DNA of 10,283 bases from CAZMFZ01 sp964565665 (GTDB lineage Bacteria > Bacteroidota > Bacteroidia > Cytophagales > UBA9547), in contig CAZMFZ010000124.1 in NCBI GenBank assembly GCA_964565665.1, positions 1 through 10,283 of the forward strand, written 5' to 3'. The position numbers were made by a program, and so were the translations under genes. Each line of letters starts with the position of its first letter. The stretch's first letter is position 1. Shown piece by piece: positions 1-5,904 of the stretch. The notes below the pieces were generated by a model. The model made no database searches and had not been told where the DNA came from. It worked only from the letters and a program-made list of their open reading frames with translations.

Positions 1-1
1 A

Positions 2-25
2 GAAATAGGCATTGATATAATATGA
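2..25 (+). CDS. Possible 3' end of an upstream gene (partial, unidentified)
   Basis: Reading from base 2, an open frame gives EIGIDII and stops at TGA 23-25. That stop overlaps the leuA start codon as ATGA, the classic arrangement of translationally coupled genes. In Bacteroidota leuA commonly sits in an ilv/leu operon next to leuC, leuD or leuB, so an upstream leucine gene is expected. Seven residues are too few to name the product, and the overlap could be coincidence. The other two forward frames hit stops at once (TGA 13-15 and TAG 6-8), so this is the only plus frame that could run directly into leuA. Confidence 0.3.
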   Translation, partial: EIGIDII

Positions 26-1515
26 AGGATAAAGTTTATATTTTCGATACTACATTAAGAGATGGTGAGCAAGTACCGGGCTGCCAATTGACTACATTAG
101 AGAAGATAAAAGTGGCCAAAGAACTCGAATCGCTAGGGGTAGATGTAATTGAAGCGGGGTTTCCAATTTCAAGCCCAGGCGATTTCAATTCAGTGGTCGA
201 GATTTCAAAAGCAGTATCGGAGCCTATAATATGCGCACTTACCAGAGCCAGAGAAGGTGATATTGATGTGGCGGCTCAAGCATTGCAGTATGCCAAACAC
301 AAGCGAATTCACACCGGAATAGGTTCTTCAGATATTCACATTCAATATAAATTCAACAGCACAAGAGAGAAAATACTTGAGCAAGCCATTGCAGCCACCA
401 AATATGCCAAAAAACTGGTGGAAGACATTGAGTTTTATTGCGAAGATGCAGGCCGTGCCGACAATGTGTTTTTGGCACAGATGGTAGAGGCTGTAATTGC
501 GGCTGGAGCAACCGTGGTTAACATTCCCGATACTAATGGATTTTGCCTACCAGAGCAATACGGTGAAAAAATCAAGTTTTTGTACGATAATGTAAAGAAT
601 ATTGACAAAGCCATTATTTCAGTACATTGCCACAACGACTTAGGCTTGGCCACGGCCAATTCTTTGATGGGCGTGAGAAATGGAGCAAGGCAAATTGAGT
701 GTACAATCAATGGCATTGGCGAAAGAGCAGGAAATACTTCACTTGAAGAGGTGGTAATGGCCATAAAACTGCACGGTAAAACGATGGGTGTATTTACTGA
801 TATTAACAATAAAAAGATATATCCTATTAGCAAAATGGTATCAAGCCTTATGCGGATGCCTGTGCAAGCCAATAAAGCCATTGTGGGCAAAAATGCCTTT
901 GCACATTCCTCAGGAATTCACCAAGATGGAGTGTTGAAAAATAAACACACCTATGAAATCATCGACCCTAAAGATGTAGGCATACAAAACAACTCTATCA
1001 TACTCACGGCTAGAAGTGGAAGGGCCGCTTTAAAGCATCATTTGGAACGCCTAGGCTTCGAACTCACCAAAGAAAAACTAGATGAAGTTTACACCAAATA
1101 TTTAGTAGTAGCGGATGTAAAAAAAGAGGTGAAAGACGAAGATTTGTATGAAATAATGGGGGCTGACAAGGCCGAACAAGGCATACATCTGGAATTATTG
1201 CAGGTGGTAAGCGGCAATCCGGTTACGCCCATGGCTACAGTACGATTGAAAGTAAATGGCAAGGAAGAAGAAGCCTCAGCTACTGGAAATGGGCCAGTAG
1301 ATGCCGCATTTAAAGCCATTGATAAAATATTGAAGAAAAAAGTAGTGGTGGATGAGTTTCTAATCCAATCTATTCATGGAGGAAGCAGCGACAGTTGTAA
1401 AGTGAATATGGAAATTCATTATCAAAATAAAACACACTATGGCTTTTCGCAAAGTACAGATATTGTGGTGGCCTCTGCAAAGGCTTATATAGATGCTATT
1501 AATAAATCATTATAA
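22..1515 (+). CDS. leuA: 2-isopropylmalate synthase
   Basis: LeuA (EC 2.3.3.13) condenses acetyl-CoA with 2-oxoisovalerate to 2-isopropylmalate, the first committed step of leucine synthesis in the cytosol. The 497-residue product opens with the HMGL-like TIM barrel signature FDTTLRDGEQ (residues 8-17; the Asp9/Arg13/Asp14 set supplies metal and catalytic contacts). HCHNDLGLATAN starts at His202, giving metal ligands His202 and His204, and GERAGNTSLEE supplies Asn238. From about residue 380 comes the LeuA dimer/allosteric domain with GNGPVDAAFKAI, where leucine feedback inhibition acts in the family. The length is normal. The ATG at 22 puts the barrel motif in its usual place close to the N-terminus and overlaps an upstream stop, suggesting operon expression. 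Citramalate or homocitrate synthase are related alternatives, but the overall sequence reads as a standard bacterial LeuA. Confidence 0.95.
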   Translation: MKDKVYIFDTTLRDGEQVPGCQLTTLEKIKVAKELESLGVDVIEAGFPISSPGDFNSVVEISKAVSEPIICALTRAREGDIDVAAQALQYAKHKRIHTGIGSSDIHIQYKFNSTREKILEQAIAATKYAKKLVEDIEFYCEDAGRADNVFLAQMVEAVIAAGATVVNIPDTNGFCLPEQYGEKIKFLYDNVKNIDKAIISVHCHNDLGLATANSLMGVRNGARQIECTINGIGERAGNTSLEEVVMAIKLHGKTMGVFTDINNKKIYPISKMVSSLMRMPVQANKAIVGKNAFAHSSGIHQDGVLKNKHTYEIIDPKDVGIQNNSIILTARSGRAALKHHLERLGFELTKEKLDEVYTKYLVVADVKKEVKDEDLYEIMGADKAEQGIHLELLQVVSGNPVTPMATVRLKVNGKEEEASATGNGPVDAAFKAIDKILKKKVVVDEFLIQSIHGGSSDSCKVNMEIHYQNKTHYGFSQSTDIVVASAKAYIDAINKSL

Positions 1516-1577
1516 TATCTCAGCTATTTCTAGTTTCATTTTGCATTTGTGAAAGAGCTTTTAGTGGCAATTGTTCT

Positions 1578-2333
1578 ATGATATATATTCTCGAACTTTC
1601 ATACAAAGGCACAAACTACCACGGTTGGCAAAAGCAGAAGAATGCCCACACCGTGCAAGATGAGCTTGAATCAGCCATTTCTACATTGCTCCAATTGAAA
1701 ATAGATACAATCGGAAGCGGAAGAACCGATGCTGGAGTTCACGCCTTGCAGCAGTTTGTACAATTCGACACATCAGCAATTAAAAATCCTGCGAAGTTCA
1801 TTTTTCAGCTCAATGCCATTTTGCCTCATGATATTGTAGTAAACCATATATATAGTGCTGGCGATACATTTAATGTGCGTTTCGATGCCATTGAAAGGAG
1901 CTATGAATACAGAATTACCTTCGCCAAAAACCCATTTTTAAGTAACGAATGTTGCTTTTATTTTAGGCCGCAGCCTGATATTCAATTAATGAATACGGCA
2001 GCTAGTATTTTATATCAACACACCGATTTTCAATCGTTTAGTAAATATAAAACAGAAGTTAATCATTTCAATTGCACAGTTTCGCAGGCTTTTTGGGCGA
2101 TTGAAAACGACTTATTGGTGTTTCATATTTCAGCCAATCGTTTTTTGAGGGGTATGGTAAGGGCAATTGTAGGCACACTGCTGGAAGTAGGGCAAAAAAA
2201 AATTACACTTCACGATTTTGAAGAAATAATCAGGCAGAAAGATAGAGTTTTTGCCAAAGAATCAGTATCGCCCGATGGATTATTTCTCACTAAAGTAAAA
2301 TACCCCGAATCAATGATTGCTTTACTCGCCTAG
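1578..2333 (+). CDS. truA: tRNA pseudouridine(38-40) synthase
   Basis: TruA isomerises uridines 38-40 of the tRNA anticodon arm to pseudouridine. The 251-residue protein has the N-terminal YKGTNYHGWQ signature, the catalytic motif GSGRTDAGVHA with nucleophile Asp51, the middle motif FNVRFDAIERSYEYRI, and the C-terminal FLRGMVRAIVGTLLEVG that closes the active site. It is slightly shorter than the E. coli enzyme (about 270 residues) but contains every block. The start is an ATG 62 nt after the leuA stop. A weak -7-like TGCATTTG lies at 1542-1549 (one mismatch to TAnnTTTG, no clear -33), so it may be read from the leu transcript or its own promoter. Its last 12 bp overlap the convergent CcmD-like gene and no intrinsic terminator is visible. 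Confidence 0.95.
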   Translation: MIYILELSYKGTNYHGWQKQKNAHTVQDELESAISTLLQLKIDTIGSGRTDAGVHALQQFVQFDTSAIKNPAKFIFQLNAILPHDIVVNHIYSAGDTFNVRFDAIERSYEYRITFAKNPFLSNECCFYFRPQPDIQLMNTAASILYQHTDFQSFSKYKTEVNHFNCTVSQAFWAIENDLLVFHISANRFLRGMVRAIVGTLLEVGQKKITLHDFEEIIRQKDRVFAKESVSPDGLFLTKVKYPESMIALLA

Positions 2334-2477
2334 TTTATCTTCAAGCTTCTTCACTTTTTGTTCTATGCGAAAAAGATAAAAAATAATTCCAGTAAGTATA
2401 ATAGCAACCACTGCCACCACTACATATATTTTACCATCGGCACGAAAGGCATCGGCCATTTCTATTTGATTCAACAT
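2322..2477 (-). CDS. ccmD: CcmD-like small membrane protein (51 aa)
   Basis: This short frame begins at ATG 2475-2477 and ends at TAA 2322-2324. The peptide has a polar N-terminus (MLNQIEMADAFRADGK), one hydrophobic helix (about residues 17-36, IYVVVAVVAIILTGIIFYLF), then a basic, probably helical cytoplasmic tail (RIEQKVKKLEDKLGE). The pattern EMAD..RADGKIYVVVAV followed by an R-rich tail is what I recall of proteins labelled 'CcmD family' in Bacteroidota. CcmD helps assemble the haem-exporting CcmABC complex in system I cytochrome c maturation. The start is 18 nt after the stop of the thioredoxin gene, so the two are very probably one transcript. No ccmA, ccmB, ccmC or ccmE is in the window. 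Its 3' end overlaps the truA 3' end by 12 bp, tail to tail. The coding call is firm; the functional name rests on a small-protein resemblance. Confidence 0.8.
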   Translation of the reverse strand: MLNQIEMADAFRADGKIYVVVAVVAIILTGIIFYLFRIEQKVKKLEDKLGE

Positions 2478-2495
2478 AAATTCTAAATTTTTGGG

Positions 2496-3011
2496 TTAAT
2501 AATTTTCCGACAACTTTTCCTTTATCAAAACAACCATATTACTTTCGCTCCAATCATAGCCTTCCAAAGTGCTTTTTAATACTTTGCCTTCAGAATTTAA
2601 TAAATAAGTTGTAGGATATTTTTTTATGCCATAAGAAGGCAGCTTTTGATTGGTGGTATAATAATCAAAATCAAATTCAGGAAATCTTTTCTTGAATTGC
2701 TCAAGTTTTAGCGTAGATTCATCGGTAATTATCAATACTTTGAAATCAACACTTCCTACCTGATTTTGCAGGCTTTTAATGCTTGGCATTTCCTTTATAC
2801 AATCTACACACCAAGTCTGAAAAAATGCAATTAAGGTCACTTTGCCTAATAAATCATTCAAATAGGTTGGTTTTTCTACACCATTTTTAGTTACCAACAC
2901 ATTTTTAAAGTCAATATCGGGTGTAGCCAAATATTGCTTGTATACCCAATAGCCTCCAATTAATGCTAATAGTAAAATGAGGACAATTAATTTACTATTG
3001 GTCTTTTTCAA
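2496..3011 (-). CDS. Membrane-anchored TlpA/ResA-like thioredoxin
   Basis: A 171-residue thioredoxin-fold oxidoreductase facing the periplasm. Residues 8-27 form a single hydrophobic anchor without a clear signal-peptidase site. The redox motif is WCVDC (Trp67, Cys68, Cys71) in the context LIAFFQTWCVDCIKEMPS, and the cis-proline loop is KYPTTYLLN (Pro133). This combination is typical of the TlpA/ResA/CcmG group, which reduces or exchanges thiols on secreted proteins, including apocytochrome c. The gene shares a transcript with the CcmD-like gene 18 nt downstream, which favours a role in cytochrome c maturation, though that is inference. The start is TTG: no in-frame ATG exists between the upstream stop and the anchor, and the peptide then begins MKKTNSK as expected. 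A TAnnTTTG match (TACATTTG) lies 24 nt upstream. Confidence 0.88.
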   Translation of the reverse strand: MKKTNSKLIVLILLLALIGGYWVYKQYLATPDIDFKNVLVTKNGVEKPTYLNDLLGKVTLIAFFQTWCVDCIKEMPSIKSLQNQVGSVDFKVLIITDESTLKLEQFKKRFPEFDFDYYTTNQKLPSYGIKKYPTTYLLNSEGKVLKSTLEGYDWSESNMVVLIKEKLSENY

Positions 3012-3034
3012 TTTTGATGCTTTAATAGTTTTGG

Positions 3035-3042
3035 CAAATGTA
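3035..3042 (-). promoter_or_regulatory. -7 promoter element for the thioredoxin-ccmD operon
   Basis: On the minus strand this reads TACATTTG, an exact match to the Bacteroidota sigma-ABfr -7 consensus TAnnTTTG. Its 3' edge is 24 nt from the TTG start at 3011, the same distance found for the pstS element. No good TTG -33 element sits at the usual spacing, so the call rests on the -7 match and its position. Confidence 0.5.
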
Positions 3043-3092
3043 GCTAAGAATTAGAAATTAGAATTTGAACTTTACAAGTACTCAAATGATTT

Positions 3093-3124
3093 TTGTTAAA
3101 AAAATTTGCCAAGCCCTATCTTTG
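3093..3124 (+). promoter_or_regulatory. Bacteroidota-type promoter of the TPR gene
   Basis: A -33 element TTG (3093-3095, in TTTTTG) is followed after 21 nt by TATCTTTG at 3117-3124, an exact TAnnTTTG -7 box. Spacing of about 19-21 nt is normal for sigma-ABfr promoters. Transcription would start near 3130 and give a leader of about ten bases before the ATG at 3141. The TTG that could otherwise be taken as an upstream start codon is therefore the -33 element. Confidence 0.75.
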
Positions 3125-3140
3125 CTCAAATTTAATTGAA

Positions 3141-3953
3141 ATGAAGCTTCCTCAAATTATTGCTGTGATTGTGGCCATTGCTACTATTGCCCTACTTTAC
3201 AATTTACCCAAAGTGGTAATCAACGAAACAGATCAGAACAAACTTGGTACATCAGAATCAACTAATGGTATTGCGAATGAAAAAGTTTCTCCAGCACCTA
3301 AAATTTCAGCAAATACCTACAATACCATTCAAAGGTTAAGAAATAGTTTTCTTAATGCTTCCGATACAAAAAAAAGGTGTAATTTTGCGGACTCTTTAGC
3401 AAATCAGTTCATTGCTATTCAAAAATACGATAGTGCTGATAGCTATGCAAAGAGATTAGTTCTTTTAAATTCTGACAACAATTCACGCAAAATAGCTGGA
3501 AATATCTATTACCGACTATATACATTGGCGGATGAACCTACTGCTGCAACTCGCTTTGCAACTAAGGCACAGGAGCAATTTTCTATTGTTCTTGACACAG
3601 ATCCCGACAATGCGGAAGTGAAAAATAACCTGGCGATGACCTACGTTACTTCCGAAAACCCGATGAAAGCCATTGCACTTCTTCGTGAAGTGATAGCTAA
3701 AAACCCTAGTGATGAAAATGCTATTTTCAACCTGGGATTTCTTTCTATACAATCGGGGCAACATGCAAAAGCTGTTGAAAGATTTGAAAAATTAATAAAA
3801 ATGAATGAACGCAACTGGAAAGCTCATTTATACTTAGGTATATCGCAGCAAGCACTTGGCAAGCAAGAAAATGCTGTAAAAGAGTTTGAGTTGGTTGCAA
3901 AAAACACAAAAGACCTCGATTTGAAAGCTCAAGCAGAGCAATTAATAGAGTAA
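3141..3953 (+). CDS. Membrane-anchored tetratricopeptide repeat protein
   Basis: From the ATG at 3141 the protein has 270 residues. An N-terminal hydrophobic segment (about residues 4-20, IIAVIVAIATIALLYNL) anchors it or acts as a signal. A polar Asn/Ser/Lys-rich linker follows, and the rest is helical, with three clear TPR-like units at about residues 157-190, 191-224 and 225-258 (for example NAIFNLGFLSIQSGQHAKAVERF and WKAHLYLGISQQALGKQENAVKEF). TPRs bind partner proteins; no catalytic motif is visible. It precedes the COX24-like gene and rng on the same strand, a neighbourhood I recall from other Bacteroidota, so a link with rng is one reading. It is also divergent from the thioredoxin-ccmD pair, and membrane-anchored TPR proteins such as CcmI/CcmH serve cytochrome c maturation, so that is another. 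Neither is proven. A longer frame from TTG 3093 is rejected because that TTG is the promoter -33 element. Confidence 0.85.
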   Translation: MKLPQIIAVIVAIATIALLYNLPKVVINETDQNKLGTSESTNGIANEKVSPAPKISANTYNTIQRLRNSFLNASDTKKRCNFADSLANQFIAIQKYDSADSYAKRLVLLNSDNNSRKIAGNIYYRLYTLADEPTAATRFATKAQEQFSIVLDTDPDNAEVKNNLAMTYVTSENPMKAIALLREVIAKNPSDENAIFNLGFLSIQSGQHAKAVERFEKLIKMNERNWKAHLYLGISQQALGKQENAVKEFELVAKNTKDLDLKAQAEQLIE

Positions 3954-3995
3954 AAAAACTAAATTATTGTTTAACAACATTTAAAGATTACAATT

Positions 3996-4085
3996 ATGCC
4001 TTGCGGTAAAAAAAGAAAAAGACACAAGATAGCCACCCACAAAAGGAAAAAACGTTTGAGAAAAAATAGGCATAAGAAGAAGTAG
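3996..4085 (+). CDS. 29-aa COX24/AURKAIP1 (mS38-like) basic protein
   Basis: A tiny gene starting at ATG 3996 and ending at TAG 4083-4085, 42 nt after the TPR stop. The 29-residue product begins MPCGKKRKRHK and ends RKNRHKKK; 20 of its 29 residues are Lys, Arg or His. Bacteroidota genomes carry near-identical small proteins annotated as AURKAIP1/COX24 domain (DUF1713) proteins. The domain corresponds to the core of mitochondrial small-subunit protein mS38, and a similar peptide, bS22, is a ribosomal protein in mycobacteria. By that relationship it is probably bound to 16S rRNA near the decoding region, though this is inference here. It is followed within 30 nt by a strong terminator, so TPR plus this gene may form a short transcript upstream of rng. 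Genes of this size are routinely missed. Confidence 0.88.
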   Translation: MPCGKKRKRHKIATHKRKKRLRKNRHKKK

Positions 4086-4114
4086 TTTACTTCCTTTACT
4101 ATGCTGATACTGAG

Positions 4115-4156
4115 CCCTTAAATCATTATTTGGTTTAAGGGTTTAGGTTTTTTATT
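4115..4156 (+). terminator. Rho-independent terminator after the COX24-like gene
   Basis: CCCTTAAA (4115-4122) pairs with TTTAAGGG (4134-4141) around an 11-nt loop, followed by a T-rich run (TTTAGGTTTTTTATTT). It lies between the small basic protein and rng and should end or attenuate the TPR transcript. I found no clear promoter between it and the rng start, so rng may depend partly on read-through. Confidence 0.8.
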
Positions 4157-4184
4157 TAGTCTCACCTCAAAACGCGTTACTCCA

Positions 4185-5801
4185 TTGAGCAATGAATTAT
4201 TTATCAATTCTACTCCCCAAGGGAATAGAATTGCCCTAATGCAGGAGAAGCGGCTGGTAGAATATCACTTTGAAAGTAGTGGAAATACCTTCAATGTGGG
4301 CGATATATATTTGGGTACTGTTACAAAAGTAGTACCTGGATTAAATGCAGCCTTCGTTGATATTGGCTACGAGAAAGATGCTTTTTTGCATTATCACGAT
4401 CTCGGTCCCAATATCCGTTCTCTCAACAAATACAGCAAAGCGGTTCAAACGAACCAGCAACAAAGCTATAAGCTTAATAACTTTAAGGCAGAACCCGAGA
4501 TTGAAAAATCGGGCAAAATCGATAAAGTGCTTACCAAAGGCCAGCAAATATTAGTACAAGTAGTTAAAGAGCCTATTTCAACAAAAGGCCCACGACTTTC
4601 TTGCGAAATTTCAATTGCAGGCAGATACTTGGTATTGGTACCGTTTTCAAACGCTGTGAGTGTTTCAAAAAAAATCACTGAAAAAGAAGAACGACACAGA
4701 TTGCAAAGGCTTATTACTTCCATTAAACTCGAAAATTTTAGTGTGATAATTCGCACGGTTGCCGAGGGAAAAGAAGTAGCGGAGCTGGATCGAGATTTAA
4801 AAAATCTGGTTAAAAAGTGGGAAGATGGTTTTCTAAAATTGAAAACAGCCAAACCACGTGAGGTAATTATAAGTGAAATGGATAGAACAGCTTCCATTTT
4901 GCGAGATATGCTTAATGCCAGTTTCGATAGCATTAATATTGACGACAAAACGCTTTTTGACGATATAAAAACTTATATCAAAACCATTGCTCCCGACAAA
5001 GAAAAGATTGTAAAATTCTATCAGGGCAAGGAAAAAGTATTTGAAGGTACAGGTATTGAGAAGCAAATTAAGACTTTATTTGGCCGTACAGTAAGTTTGC
5101 CGGGTGGTGGATACGTAATTATTGAGCATACTGAAGCCATGCACGTGGTAGATGTGAATAGTGGCAATAAATCAAATACCGAAAGCGACCAAGAGAAAAC
5201 GGCTCTGAATGTAAATTTAGAAGCAGCCAAAGAAGTGGCACGCCAACTCAGATTGCGAGATATTGGAGGAATTATTGTAATTGATTTCATCGACATGAAA
5301 GATCAGGAGAACAGAAATGTACTCTTCAATCGCATGAAAGCAGAAATGGAAGGCGATAGATCTAAATATACGATTTTGCCTTTGAGTAAATTTGGCGTAA
5401 TGCAAATTACCCGCCAGCGTGTGAGGCCGCAAATGAATATTGTGACAATGGAAATGTGCCCAACTTGCAACGGAACGGGTAAAATCACAGCCAGTATTTT
5501 AGTGACAGATCAAATTGAGCAAACCATTGATCATGTACTTACCAAACAAAACGAAAAAGGCATTACCATTGAATTGCATCCATTTGTATATGCTTACTAC
5601 ACCAGTGGCTTAATTTCTAAGCGCTTGTTATGGTATTTCAAATATAAAACTTGGGTTAAATTAGAGAAAAATACCGCTTTAGGATTGGTAGAATTCCGCT
5701 TTAGAAACGAAAATGATGAAGAAATTGAGGTAGGCGGAAAATCAAAAAAAGAAGAATTGGTAGAGGTTGATGAAGAACACGAGCATCTCCACGACCATTG
5801 A
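4185..5801 (+). CDS. rng: Ribonuclease G/E family endoribonuclease
   Basis: A 538-residue single-strand endoribonuclease of the Rne/Rng family, acting in mRNA decay and rRNA processing. The N-terminal S1 RNA-binding domain starts near residue 37 (VGDIYLGTVTKVVPGLNAAFVDIG) and is interrupted by a charged segment at about residues 74-112, as in other Bacteroidota homologues. The catalytic magnesium aspartates are Asp323 in VVDVNSGNKS and Asp367 in DIGGIIVIDFIDM, matching E. coli RNase E Asp303 and Asp346. The zinc-link motif CPTCNGTG (Cys425, Cys428) mediates dimer contact. It lacks the long C-terminal degradosome scaffold of RNase E and ends in an acidic, His-rich tail. The start is TTG at 4185: it yields MSNELFINSTPQGNRIALMQ, which aligns with homologue N-termini, while the first in-frame ATG (4239) would cut into conserved sequence. 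Confidence 0.95.
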   Translation: MSNELFINSTPQGNRIALMQEKRLVEYHFESSGNTFNVGDIYLGTVTKVVPGLNAAFVDIGYEKDAFLHYHDLGPNIRSLNKYSKAVQTNQQQSYKLNNFKAEPEIEKSGKIDKVLTKGQQILVQVVKEPISTKGPRLSCEISIAGRYLVLVPFSNAVSVSKKITEKEERHRLQRLITSIKLENFSVIIRTVAEGKEVAELDRDLKNLVKKWEDGFLKLKTAKPREVIISEMDRTASILRDMLNASFDSINIDDKTLFDDIKTYIKTIAPDKEKIVKFYQGKEKVFEGTGIEKQIKTLFGRTVSLPGGGYVIIEHTEAMHVVDVNSGNKSNTESDQEKTALNVNLEAAKEVARQLRLRDIGGIIVIDFIDMKDQENRNVLFNRMKAEMEGDRSKYTILPLSKFGVMQITRQRVRPQMNIVTMEMCPTCNGTGKITASILVTDQIEQTIDHVLTKQNEKGITIELHPFVYAYYTSGLISKRLLWYFKYKTWVKLEKNTALGLVEFRFRNENDEEIEVGGKSKKEELVEVDEEHEHLHDH

Positions 5802-5820
5802 ATTTAGCTTATTAATTACA

Positions 5821-5852
5821 AAGGCCAATCCTCATAAAGGGTTGGCTTTTGT
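5821..5852 (+). terminator. Terminator of rng, possibly bidirectional
   Basis: GCCAATCC (5824-5831) pairs with GGGTTGGC (5839-5846), with one G-U pair and a 7-nt loop, extended by AA/TT and followed on the plus strand by TTTTGTTGTTGT. On the minus strand the hairpin is followed by a weaker CTTTGTAATT tract, so it may also stop transcripts from the convergent receptor gene that ends at 5905. Confidence 0.75.
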
Positions 5853-5904
5853 TGTTGTATTAGAGTAGAAATATAAATTGTGTTCCTAAAATTGGCAACA
5901 TTCG

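Noticed and set aside
435..890. 151-codon minus-strand frame within leuA
   Set aside because: It is opposite the conserved LeuA barrel, including the HCHND and GERAGN motifs, and has no domain or promoter of its own.
3093..3140. N-terminal extension of the TPR protein from TTG 3093
   Set aside because: The TTG is the -33 element of an excellent promoter whose -7 box lies at 3117-3124, inside the supposed extension. The ATG at 3141 begins with a clean hydrophobic anchor.
3961..3995. Possible promoter for the 29-aa gene (TTG near 3967, TACAATTA near 3990)
   Set aside because: The -7-like sequence has two mismatches and would overlap the start codon, so the gene is more likely transcribed with the TPR gene.
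4466..4948. 160-codon minus-strand frame within rng
   Set aside because: It lies entirely opposite a well-supported RNase G gene with intact catalytic motifs, and its translation is Ser/Ile/Leu-rich with no recognisable domain, as expected for an antisense shadow.
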